From Desulfobacteraceae bacterium (GTDB lineage Bacteria; Desulfobacterota; Desulfobacteria; Desulfobacterales; JAABTS01): a DNA stretch of 64,000 bases. The DNA lies in the NCBI GenBank assembly GCA_011389735.1, contig JAABTS010000003.1, forward strand, positions 1 through 64,000, given 5' to 3'. The translations under genes and the position numbers were made by a program. Shown here one piece after another: positions 1 through 9,063 of this stretch. Positions within the stretch are counted from its first letter, which is position 1. Every line of letters begins with the position of its first letter. Under the pieces are notes generated by a model, which did no database searches, was not told the DNA's origin, and saw only the letters and a program-made list of their open reading frames with translations.

Positions 1-335
1 GTAACCCAACATTTTTTTTAAATGCAGAAATGTCGGGTTACGCGATTCCGGCGCGGGCTTTTAATGTAAGAATGATAATGGATAAATTCCGGTGGATGTT
101 TGGCAAGGAAGTTTTCGCTAACCCGACCTACAGTAGGTTGGGTTAGCGCGGCGTTGATGTTTGAAATTATAACCAGGGCATAATTCCTCAAGCCGTTACA
201 GGTTGACCAGGACGCCATGTAAAAAGCCGAGCGTAACCCAACATTTTTTCCAAATGCAGATGCAGAAATGTCGGGTTACGCGATTCCGGCGAGGGATGTT
301 AAGGTAAGAATGATAATGGAGAAATTTTCATGCGG
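1..335. repeat. Two direct copies of a hairpin-containing repeat (GTAACCCAACATTT..AAATGTCGGGTTACGCGATTCCGGCG..AAGAATGATAATGGA) at about 1-90 and 233-322, flanking a 33-bp hairpin (116-148, CGCTAACCCGACCTACAGTAGGTTGGGTTAGCG)
   Basis: Read directly from the sequence: near-identical copies, each with inverted arms GTAACCCAACATTT / AAATGTCGGGTTAC. Confidence 0.8.
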
Positions 336-363
336 GCGAAAACTTTCCTTCAATAGTCCTGGG

Positions 364-1368
364 TCAGTCCGTGAATTCAGCTTTTTTTCGAATCTCTTCA
401 GGCAGGGTCATTTTCCAGCGATTCAGTTCGGATTTACTAAAGAAAAAGTGTCCTCGTTCCGCTGTAATGGGTTTGATTTGTCCCGGCCGTTTCCCTGATA
501 AAATTTCACAGGCGATATTTGCGGCGATCCGGCCTTGCTCTTCTCCGAAAAGCACGAGACCGCCGATGGCTTTGCCCTGGCCGATTGAAAAATCCCAGAA
601 TCCGAATGGGGGGATGGGGGTGTGTTGTGAAGACCATTTTATGATTTCTTCAGCATCCACATTGTTACCTGATCCGTCTTTGATCGTGTGGTACAAACCA
701 AAAACGATCGCGTCATAGTGATTCTTTTTTGATTTAAGCACCAGCTTTTTCCACTTGTAAAAATTATCAACCAGTGCAAGATCCATGTAAACGTCGTTTA
801 GCAAAAGACTGGAGTGGCCTTTAAATTCTTCCTGCTGAATGGTTTTGGCCGTTGTTCCATTGTCAAAAAGCACAAGCACTTTTTTCGGTTTGGGGATTAA
901 GAGAGTGCGAAGATACAATATGGATCTTTTCAATAAGGGCCTTTCTAAAACGCCGGTTATGTTGTCACGGCCGACAACTCCGTAATTACGAGGGTTATTG
1001 TTGATTCCTAAGTAAACGACGGGCGTGTTGACATGAATAAATTTAGGGGCTAAATATTTAAGAGCGTTATCGTCTCCTAAAATTACAAGATCCCATTTTT
1101 TTTCCTTGTATTTATTCCATGCAAGTTCGGCTCGCTTTTTGTATTCTGAAGAAGGCCGTCGCTTTGTATCCATTTCAAAATATTCAATTTGATGACGATC
1201 CCCTAGCACGGAATCAATTCCTCTTTTATAACTCGCATCCCAGGGATATTCCTTATGATAGCTTTCAATGACGAGGATGGATTTTTCAGCGCCGATGGCG
1301 GGCTGGAATGGAACCACTAAAATTAAGGCCAGACACGAAAGGCTGATCATTCTGATAATTGTCGGCAA
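364..1368 (-). CDS. ABC transporter substrate-binding protein (ABC_sub_bind-like) with signal peptide
   Basis: 334-aa ORF; N-terminal signal sequence; ILVIESYHKEYPWDASYKRGI and DLVILGDDNALKYLAPKF motifs typical of this family. Confidence 0.65.
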   Translation of the reverse strand: MPTIIRMISLSCLALILVVPFQPAIGAEKSILVIESYHKEYPWDASYKRGIDSVLGDRHQIEYFEMDTKRRPSSEYKKRAELAWNKYKEKKWDLVILGDDNALKYLAPKFIHVNTPVVYLGINNNPRNYGVVGRDNITGVLERPLLKRSILYLRTLLIPKPKKVLVLFDNGTTAKTIQQEEFKGHSSLLLNDVYMDLALVDNFYKWKKLVLKSKKNHYDAIVFGLYHTIKDGSGNNVDAEEIIKWSSQHTPIPPFGFWDFSIGQGKAIGGLVLFGEEQGRIAANIACEILSGKRPGQIKPITAERGHFFFSKSELNRWKMTLPEEIRKKAEFTD

Positions 1369-1549
1369 GGGCGGCCTCCTTTGACGCTAATGGTAAAAGT
1401 TAGAAAATTGCTTTTTAAAAGCCGGATAGAAAGTTATGTACACAACTTTATAATTCGATGCAAATACAAAAGCAATATTGAGCGTACTACTAACCATAAT
1501 CGCATATAATAATTGCTTGATAAGATCCTCGTTTGCATATAAATCTTAA

Positions 1550-1617
1550 GGGAAGTCACAGAAAATAAACTACCCATCTTGCTTGCGCAATATTGGGTTT
1601 ATTTCCAGTAACTTCCC
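1550..1617. repeat. Family C palindromic element (68 bp)
   Basis: GGGAAGTCACAGAAAATAAACTACCCA..TGGGTTTATTTCCAGTAACTTCCC inverted repeat; related copies at 35087, 45480, 55052. Confidence 0.8.
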
Positions 1618-1795
1618 AAAATGGTTGACAGTTATCCCCGATGATTTACCGCCAGCGTTCCCGCGATGTGCATGATGCGTACAAGATTGCCTCGTTTATC
1701 CATGCCGCAATTCAATCCGAATCCGGGTATTCGAAGAGAGGCCGCCGTTCCGAGTATTGAAAGTGAAATGCGCGACGTTTAAACCCGTAGCGGCT

Positions 1796-2566
1796 TCATG
1801 CGCTCATTTCGCTGATGATAAGATGGGCGGCGTCATATCCTTCCTTGATTAAATCCCCGACTTTGTCTGTGTCGGTTCGGGTATAGGCGCTAAGTTCCGG
1901 AGTGATCAGGACATCGGCGCTGTCGGTTTGAAGGCGGGTGGCGTTATCGATGGCTATATCCAATGAATTGGCGAGTACATCGATGATATCCTCGGGTTTT
2001 TGATACCTCCGTTTTGCGTTCAAATCGACGCCGACAATGATTTCCGCGCCCAGATCCCGAAGCGGCGATATGGGCACATTTTCCACCAGTCCTCCGTCGA
2101 CCAGCATCCGGCCGTCGATTTCCACCGGAATAAAAATCCCGGGGACGCAGGCGCTGGCCATGACCGCTTTTGCGACGCATCCTGTTTTTATAATCACCTT
2201 TTTACAATTTCCGATGTCAGTCGCAACTACCGCCAGTGAAATCTTTGCGTCTTCAAACCTTACATCGCCCACCGCCTGCTTGATCTTTTCGCCGAGCTTT
2301 TCATTGGAAAGCAGGCCGAATTTGGACAGCGTAAATCCGGTTACATCCAGCCAGTCCATATCGGTTACGATTTTTTCGATTTCCCGGGAATTCAATCCAA
2401 ATGCATAAAGCGCGGCGACAAAAGCGCCTATACTGGCTCCGGCGATACTGTGAATTCTGATGTTGTTTTCTTCCAAGGCCCTTAAAACACCGATATGAGC
2501 GGCTCCGAGAATCGCGCCGCCGCCAAGGGCGAGCCCAATTTTTGCTTCGTCTGAATGCTTCGTCAT
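1796..2566 (-). CDS. Patatin-like phospholipase family protein (RssA-like)
   Basis: GGGAILGAAHIGVL, GASIGA (GxSxG) and VDGGLVENVP (DGG) motifs; ATG at 2566 preferred over the ORF-track TTG at 2575. Confidence 0.85.
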   Translation of the reverse strand: MTKHSDEAKIGLALGGGAILGAAHIGVLRALEENNIRIHSIAGASIGAFVAALYAFGLNSREIEKIVTDMDWLDVTGFTLSKFGLLSNEKLGEKIKQAVGDVRFEDAKISLAVVATDIGNCKKVIIKTGCVAKAVMASACVPGIFIPVEIDGRMLVDGGLVENVPISPLRDLGAEIIVGVDLNAKRRYQKPEDIIDVLANSLDIAIDNATRLQTDSADVLITPELSAYTRTDTDKVGDLIKEGYDAAHLIISEMSA

Positions 2567-2571
2567 GGTTT

Positions 2572-5500
2572 TCAAAATCCGAAAAAGTTTTGTATTTTAC
2601 CCAAAATCTGGGCGGCAAGGTTGTTTTCGTCTTCCTTGACGGTTTCCTGTCTGGCGGTATGGTATTCAGTGTCCAGTTTTCGTTTGCTGAGGACTTCGCT
2701 GAGCGGTGCGAACAGTTCGGGATGTTCTTTGATCAGGGGAGATATATCGTCTTTGGTGATTTCATACAAACAGGTTTCGGTAATTGCTATAATGGTCGCG
2801 GCTCGTGGTTCTCCAGTGAGCAGAGCCATTTCTCCGAAGAATGATCCGGCTCCCAGCCGGGCGACTTCCACCGACTTTTTGCCTTCCGTTCGCACCCATA
2901 CGCCAAGGGCGCCTTCCACTATGACAAACAATGAGTCTCCAGCCGCTCCCTGTTGCACCACCATCTGGCCCTGGGGGAACTCGTGTTTCCGCATTTTTTC
3001 GGCGAGGTACGCCTTGTCTTCATCGGAAAAAAGCTGAAATATATCGATATCCTGCAAAATGCCGACTTTTGAATCCAACTTTTTGCGTTTGGGTTTGATT
3101 CCCTGAAACGTCATATCGATTTCATGTCTTTCCATCACATGTTTGATACCGGCGAGTTTGAGGTGCGACCAGACCGAGGTCCATACGGCTTCATTGTGAG
3201 CGAATTTTTTTCCGTAATCCCTGACTTTGACACCGATCAGGTAGTTTGCCGCCCAATCGGTGCTGAGTCCGGTCATACCCGCCGTTAGACCCAGAAATCG
3301 CGTCGCGGGCGGAGGGTCGTCCAGAACCCCTTCTGTCGAAATGGCGGCGTTCAAAAGCACGCGTTTCACACGTTCCGGAGGATGATGCGGATCGACATGG
3401 ATGGTAAAATACTTGAAATAGCTGTCATTCGGGTAACTGAAATTTTCGATCGAGGATTCGGACGCCTGGCTGTTAGGAATGCTTAAAACGGTGTCGTCCC
3501 GGGTGTGAATCCGGGTGGTGCGCCAGTTGATATCGATGATTTTACCTTCGTTGAAACTTCCGATTTTTACCCAGTCTCCGATTCTGAACGGCCGTTCCAG
3601 GTTGATGGCGATTCCGGAAAAAATATTGGATATGTTGATTTGAACGGCCAAACCGATAATCATGGCGATGACTCCGGAGGTGGCCAGCAGACTGGTCAGC
3701 GCCTGATGGTAAACGAATGCGACAACGCCGAAAATCGCCAGCAGATAAATTAAAAAGGATAACAACCCTTTGATGATATGAGGGATCGTTCTTCCTGATC
3801 GTTCTTCGACGGGAGTCCAGATAAACCGGTCAATCCCCTGGGTGATGAAGTAAGCCGGAACAAGCCACCATAAAACATCGAAAACCCGGATGATCGAATT
3901 CAGCATGTTGGCGCTGTATGCATAGGACAGCTTTTCGATAATATAACATTCAGCGGATATCAGGAACATGGCGGCAAAGAAAAATTGAACGAACCAGAGC
4001 GGTTTTGAATAAGGTTTCAAAAATCGGCCCCGTACAAAAAGCTCCAGGGCGAACTCCACGATAAACGCCAGCAGAGTCAAAACCAGCGCCAGGGTTTTGT
4101 GATGGATCGAATACCGAAAGGTCACCTGTTCCTCAGTGATTCGAACCACGGCGTTAAACCGGGAAAATTCGAGGATTCCTTCCTTGACATGGAAATATTC
4201 AGGATCGCCCAGCGAGCTGTTTTCGGAAACGTCCCGGAACATATCTACCTGTTTAATCCGCCAACCGGCCACTGTAGCCATGACTTTGCTCTTTTTGATC
4301 TGTTCGAAGGACATATCGCTCTCATCGAGATGCATTCCCAGTACGTCCTTGACAAAAACAAGGTTGTTTCTGTCCATTTTTTTGTGCCGGAAATTGAATC
4401 CTAACAAATGGTTCCCGAATACAAAAAAATCGGGCAGAAAATCGGCTCGAAACCGCCCTTTAATTTTATAGAGCACATATTTGAGCTGTCCCTGGATTTT
4501 TTCCCTGACCGGTTCATTTAAAGAAATCGGTTCTTTCGCGTTTAGAAACTCGATCTCATGGACGTCGATATCCTTGCCGTGCCTGAACCATAGATAAAAT
4601 TCCATGGTGCAGTCGAAGGACGCCGGGTCCATGTCCTTGATTTCAAGAAGCTGCACCCCGGTATACGCAAGGTTGATTTTGTATGAATAACGGCCTCCGA
4701 ATTTGACGATCGCCCCTGTTTCCAGCGCCTGGTTCAGATTCACGATTTCATGAACGTTGGGGATGGTGCGAAATTGAGTGAGCGCGGAAATGAGATTCTG
4801 CTTTTTATACACCCCGATATAGACCGGCTTTTTTGAATCGCCGTTTTCATCAAAATAATTATCGCCGGTGACGCCTTTAACAGCGTCATATGGTTCGTCC
4901 ATATGGGCCAGATAGTCCCGGATGCGGATTCGGTCTTCCACGATTTTTTGGGAGACCGCCTGAATTCCGGATTTTTGAACGGCTCGCACAACCACCATAG
5001 CCGTATCATAGGAAAACGCCGCATGCCAGTCCGGATGTACGCCGTAGGAACGCTGGTAATCTTCCTTGAATCGCTGTCCGATTTCATTGGTCGTGTCAGT
5101 GTTCCAGGGCGTGATCACATACATATCATCGGTTAGAAATCCGGGACGCCGCTTTTTGTTTTCGATTTCCCGAACGCCTTTTTGAAATGAATCGGAGGAG
5201 TAGGCGTCAGGCGCTATCAGCGGGTTGGGCGCATCGTAGCTTTTGATAAAATTGAGCAGTTTGACGCCTTCGGGGGCGTGCGTGGCCAGAAGAACCAGCC
5301 CGGCGTCGTCTTTTTGAGCCAGATCCCATGCGATTTCCTTGAGCGATACATTCACGTTCCCCTTGTTGTCAAAAGACCATTTGTATTTGACGGGGACGCC
5401 CAGTTCTATCATGGTCTTTTCAAACACCGACGCAATGTACGATCCATATTCCCTGTTTTCATAGATGATGCTCACGTTTTTTAAATCGAACACTTCGGCG

Positions 5501-5973
5501 GCGTAGTGAGCCAGAAACCGGCCTTGCAGATCGTCATTGAAGGTTGATCTGAAATACCAGTCATTGTTTTTGGTCACATGAACATTGGTCGACGCGGGCG
5601 TTATCGCCGGAATACCGTTTTCACGGTAAACCTCTCCCGCTCGAATGGAACATGAACTGTAATAATGGCCGATGACGGCGACCGCACGGTTTTTATCGGC
5701 GATTTGATTTGCAACACGCCAGGCGGTGTCGGGATCGTTGTTGTCTTCATATTTGTCCAAACGGATTTTTTTACCGTCTACACCGTTTCGAGAGTTGATT
5801 TCTTCAATGTATAAATCGATTCCATTGAGAAATGATTCTCCTACCGATCCCTTTTCCAGGCTCGGCACCACTACGGCGATATGAATGTCCGAATCCTTGA
5901 AAAACCGGGAATATCCGATCCATGCCAGAATTAGCGCCAGTAACGGCGCGACGATGTACAGTAGTTTTTTCAT
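2572..5973 (-). CDS. Fusion protein: periplasmic LivJ/ANF-type ligand-binding domain, beta-rich domain, MscS mechanosensitive channel, C-terminal cyclic-nucleotide-binding domain
   Basis: 1133 aa in one uninterrupted frame; IAVVVPSLEKGSVGESFLNGIDLYIEEIN (type I PBP), IGLAVQINISNIFSGIAINLERPFRIGDWVKIG (MscS), GDSLFVIVEGALGVWV..GSFFGEMALLTGEPRAATIIA (CNBD). Confidence 0.85.
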   Translation of the reverse strand: MKKLLYIVAPLLALILAWIGYSRFFKDSDIHIAVVVPSLEKGSVGESFLNGIDLYIEEINSRNGVDGKKIRLDKYEDNNDPDTAWRVANQIADKNRAVAVIGHYYSSCSIRAGEVYRENGIPAITPASTNVHVTKNNDWYFRSTFNDDLQGRFLAHYAAEVFDLKNVSIIYENREYGSYIASVFEKTMIELGVPVKYKWSFDNKGNVNVSLKEIAWDLAQKDDAGLVLLATHAPEGVKLLNFIKSYDAPNPLIAPDAYSSDSFQKGVREIENKKRRPGFLTDDMYVITPWNTDTTNEIGQRFKEDYQRSYGVHPDWHAAFSYDTAMVVVRAVQKSGIQAVSQKIVEDRIRIRDYLAHMDEPYDAVKGVTGDNYFDENGDSKKPVYIGVYKKQNLISALTQFRTIPNVHEIVNLNQALETGAIVKFGGRYSYKINLAYTGVQLLEIKDMDPASFDCTMEFYLWFRHGKDIDVHEIEFLNAKEPISLNEPVREKIQGQLKYVLYKIKGRFRADFLPDFFVFGNHLLGFNFRHKKMDRNNLVFVKDVLGMHLDESDMSFEQIKKSKVMATVAGWRIKQVDMFRDVSENSSLGDPEYFHVKEGILEFSRFNAVVRITEEQVTFRYSIHHKTLALVLTLLAFIVEFALELFVRGRFLKPYSKPLWFVQFFFAAMFLISAECYIIEKLSYAYSANMLNSIIRVFDVLWWLVPAYFITQGIDRFIWTPVEERSGRTIPHIIKGLLSFLIYLLAIFGVVAFVYHQALTSLLATSGVIAMIIGLAVQINISNIFSGIAINLERPFRIGDWVKIGSFNEGKIIDINWRTTRIHTRDDTVLSIPNSQASESSIENFSYPNDSYFKYFTIHVDPHHPPERVKRVLLNAAISTEGVLDDPPPATRFLGLTAGMTGLSTDWAANYLIGVKVRDYGKKFAHNEAVWTSVWSHLKLAGIKHVMERHEIDMTFQGIKPKRKKLDSKVGILQDIDIFQLFSDEDKAYLAEKMRKHEFPQGQMVVQQGAAGDSLFVIVEGALGVWVRTEGKKSVEVARLGAGSFFGEMALLTGEPRAATIIAITETCLYEITKDDISPLIKEHPELFAPLSEVLSKRKLDTEYHTARQETVKEDENNLAAQILGKIQNFFGF

Positions 5974-6167
5974 TTGTCAATCAAGGACGTTTTAAATCCG
6001 TCGAAGGTGAAAAGCGAAACGTCGCCTATGGAATTTCAATGTCTAAAAATCCGTACCTCATTTCCAATACACTCATTATAATTCTTTTTGTTTTGAAAAG
6101 TCAAATACATAGGAGGGATGGAAGAGGATATTCAATAAAAATACACAATGGTAAAAGAGCTTTTTAC

Positions 6168-6262
6168 CTGCAAGTCTCAAGAAATATAATTTTACAATGC
6201 GGCCAGCCCGGGACAATATTGTTCGTATATCCCGGGCCTGGTACGCGGGGAAATTTAATATA
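6168..6262. repeat. Family A palindromic element (degenerate copy)
   Basis: CAGCCCGGGACAATATTGTTCGTATATCCCGGGCCTG core with AATTTTAC / GAAATTTAATATAG ends. Confidence 0.6.
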
Positions 6263-6442
6263 GTTTTTCAGGAATTAAATTTCACAAGGCGGCAGGCCTG
6301 GGATTGTTGCATTTTGTGTTGAATGCTAAATGTTAAATTCTAAATGGGAGACTTACGTTCAACATTCAACATTCAACATTCAACATAATTCGCATATCCC
6401 GGGGCCGACAACACAGTGAAATTAATTATCTGAAAAGCTATA
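6259..6442. repeat. Family A palindromic element whose loop is interrupted by an ATTCAAC heptamer repeat hairpin
   Basis: TATAGTTTTTCAGGAATTAAATTTCACAAGGCGGCAGGCCTGGGAT ... CATATCCCGGGGCCGACAACACAGTGAAATTAATTATCTGAAAAGCTATA. Confidence 0.75.
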
Positions 6443-6479
6443 TCTGAAGACCCTTATTTTTCCGCGGGGCGATGGCTGT

Positions 6480-9047
6480 TCAAACGGATGATTCAGCCCA
6501 TGTGATCAGTTTCGGAATGTATTTTATACTGGTGTCGCCTTTCGGCGTCACTCTGGCCGTATATCCGTATCTCCCCGAGAATCCCAGATTCACCGTGGTT
6601 TCGTATAGATAAAAGCTGTTTCCAAGATCTTCCTTTACATTCATGGGATTGACGAACCCGCTTTCGATATCATCCGTTGTCCGGACTTCTCCGAAATACA
6701 ATTCCACATCCACGTCGTCGGGGGATAATTCTCCGAGAAAGACCTTTGTTGTCAAGGCGACGGAATTTCCGACTCGGAAAGGACCCGTTGTGATTTGCTG
6801 AGGCAGTTCGATTTTGATCTGATTCCATTTGGATTTCAATGTACTCACCCGCGCCTGAATCCGTCTGGCTTCGGACGCGTTATCTTTGAGCAGCCTGGCG
6901 TGGTTGTGGGCGGCCGGCAGGTAAAACCGCTTTTCATATTCTTCGACCATTTTATGGCTGCAAAAGCTTTTCATGGTCATTTTTATGGATTCTTTCATCA
7001 TTCGTACCCATCTGACCGGAACGCCGCCGCCTTTTCGTTCGTAAAAGCAGGGAATAACCTCGTTTTCGAGGACATTGTACAGAGCGGCGCTGTCAACGAC
7101 ATCCTGATAGTTGGGATCCGGATATTCGTCTTCGCTGCCGCCGAAACACCATCCTCGTTCAGGCGCGTATCCTTCGTCCCACCATCCGTCCAGAATACTG
7201 ATATTGAGTACTCCGTTGACCGCGGCTTTCATTCCCGACGTGCCGCATGCTTCGAACGGCCGCCTGGGATTGTTGAGCCATACGTCGGCGCCGCGAACCA
7301 TGTGGCGGGCCAGATGCATGTCGTAATCTTCGAGGAAAATGAACCGATGCGCCATCCCGGTCCGTTGTGAAAAATGCACCAGCCGCCGGATCAGTTCCTT
7401 CCCCTCGTTGTCTTTGGGATGAGCCTTTCCGGCAAAGATAAATTGGATCGGATATTTTTCGGATTTCAATAGAGCTTCGAGCCGGTCAATATCGTGAAGC
7501 AGCAGGTTTGCGCGTTTATAGGTGGCGAACCGTCTTGCAAACGCAATCGTAAGAGCGTCCTGGTCAAGGACGGTTTCGGCTTCGCGCATGACCGATTTTG
7601 GAGCGCTCCGGCGCCCGAACTGGCGCACCATCAGCTCCCGGCAGGTGCGTATCAGACGGGTTCGGTTCATTTCATGAGCCCGCCAGAGTTCTTCGTCATA
7701 AATATCGTTGATCCCGTCAAGAAGATCCCGGTCCAACGAATGGAGATGCCATTCGGGTCCGAGGTACCGTTCGAACAAGGTTGCGTTTTCAAAAGAAAGC
7801 CACGAAGGAATATGAACGCCGTTGGTGACATGGGAAATAGGAACCTCCTCCACGGGAAGCCCCGACCATACATGGTTCCACATGCGCCGCGCCACTTTGC
7901 CGTGCAGCCTGCTGACGCCGTTGCAATAGTTGGACATATTCAACGCCAGCACAGCCATCGAGAAAGGCGAATCCGGGTTTTCCGGATAAACCCGGCCCCA
8001 GGAGGCCACTTCGTTGACATCCACTCCAAGCCTGCCCGCATAAATATCCAGCAGCGGTTTCACCATATCCATCGTAAATTCATCGTGACCGGCCGCTACA
8101 GGCGTGTGAGTCGTGAACACGGTGCTTCGTTTGACCACCTCCATAGCCGTTTTCAGATCGATATTATTTCTGCCGATCTCCTGCGTGAGCCTTTCAAGGC
8201 CGGCGAACGCGCAGTGGCCTTCGTTCATATGGCAGACCGAAGGAATGATATTCAAGGCTTCGAGCATCTTGATTCCCCCGATTCCCAGAAGAACCTCCTG
8301 TTTCATACGGATATTGGGGTCGCTGTCGTATAACCTGGCGGTGATGTTTCTTATATGTTGTGAATTGTCTCCGAGATCCGTATCCATGAGATACAGAGGA
8401 ATCCGGCCGACCTGAACCTTCCACGCCGCAGCTTTGATGTCCCCGTCGGGCGATGGAATGGTGATGATCAATTTCTTGCCGTCCTCGCCCCTGACCTTGC
8501 GAATCGGTAAATGGTACAGGTTGGTGTCGGGAAATTCTTCCTGCTGCCAGCCTTCATTGTCCAGGTACTGCCGGAAATATCCCTGCCGGTATAAAAGTCC
8601 GACGGCGACCAGAGGGAGGGATAGATCCGACGCCGCTTTCAAATGATCCCCGGCGAGTACGCCCAGCCCGCCCGCAAATAACGGAAGGCTTTCATGAATG
8701 CCGAATTCCATCGAAAAGTAGGCCACGACGTCCTGATTGGCCGAAAGACCGTCCTTCCGTTCAAGAGGCGTGGACACTTCGGCTTCGAATCTCTCCCGAA
8801 CCTGCTCCAGATGGGCAAGGAAACTCTTGTCCGACGCCGCTCTTTCCATTTGCTCCTGGCTGATGTAGGTTGAAAACAGCAGGGGGTTGCCGCCGGTTCC
8901 GCCCCACAATCTGGGATTGACGCGCCTGAACAGCTCGACCGCCTCCATATGCCAGCACCACCACAGATTCCGGGAAAGGGTTTCTAAAAAGGCGAGGGAA
9001 TGAGGAATGTTCGGAAACACTTGAAATGTTCTGATTTGTTTTTTCAT
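6480..9047 (-). CDS. glgP: Alpha-glucan (glycogen/starch) phosphorylase
   Basis: 855 aa; VAYFSMEFGIHESLPLFAGGLGVLAGDHLKAASDL, NNPRRPFEACGTSGMKAAVNGVLNISILDGWWDEGY. Confidence 0.93.
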   Translation of the reverse strand: MKKQIRTFQVFPNIPHSLAFLETLSRNLWWCWHMEAVELFRRVNPRLWGGTGGNPLLFSTYISQEQMERAASDKSFLAHLEQVRERFEAEVSTPLERKDGLSANQDVVAYFSMEFGIHESLPLFAGGLGVLAGDHLKAASDLSLPLVAVGLLYRQGYFRQYLDNEGWQQEEFPDTNLYHLPIRKVRGEDGKKLIITIPSPDGDIKAAAWKVQVGRIPLYLMDTDLGDNSQHIRNITARLYDSDPNIRMKQEVLLGIGGIKMLEALNIIPSVCHMNEGHCAFAGLERLTQEIGRNNIDLKTAMEVVKRSTVFTTHTPVAAGHDEFTMDMVKPLLDIYAGRLGVDVNEVASWGRVYPENPDSPFSMAVLALNMSNYCNGVSRLHGKVARRMWNHVWSGLPVEEVPISHVTNGVHIPSWLSFENATLFERYLGPEWHLHSLDRDLLDGINDIYDEELWRAHEMNRTRLIRTCRELMVRQFGRRSAPKSVMREAETVLDQDALTIAFARRFATYKRANLLLHDIDRLEALLKSEKYPIQFIFAGKAHPKDNEGKELIRRLVHFSQRTGMAHRFIFLEDYDMHLARHMVRGADVWLNNPRRPFEACGTSGMKAAVNGVLNISILDGWWDEGYAPERGWCFGGSEDEYPDPNYQDVVDSAALYNVLENEVIPCFYERKGGGVPVRWVRMMKESIKMTMKSFCSHKMVEEYEKRFYLPAAHNHARLLKDNASEARRIQARVSTLKSKWNQIKIELPQQITTGPFRVGNSVALTTKVFLGELSPDDVDVELYFGEVRTTDDIESGFVNPMNVKEDLGNSFYLYETTVNLGFSGRYGYTARVTPKGDTSIKYIPKLITWAESSV

Positions 9048-9063
9048 ATCGATAGTCCTCCAG

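Noticed and set aside
1-335. Possible CRISPR array from the direct repeats
   Set aside because: Only two copies of a long (about 90 bp), hairpin-rich unit with a single non-spacer-like interval; no cas genes nearby.
1620-1795. Possible gene remnant on the minus strand (FGLNCGMDKRGNLVRIMHIAGTLAVNHRG)
   Set aside because: Too short and no recognised family; cannot be supported as a pseudogene.
7494-8333. Long antisense ORFs (e.g. 7494..8333, 19877..20797, 21923..22768, 26893..27843, 58452..59396)
   Set aside because: All lie opposite well-supported genes (glgP, dnaE, OmpA lipoprotein, gspD), lack RBS or domain signatures, and reflect codon usage on the coding strand.
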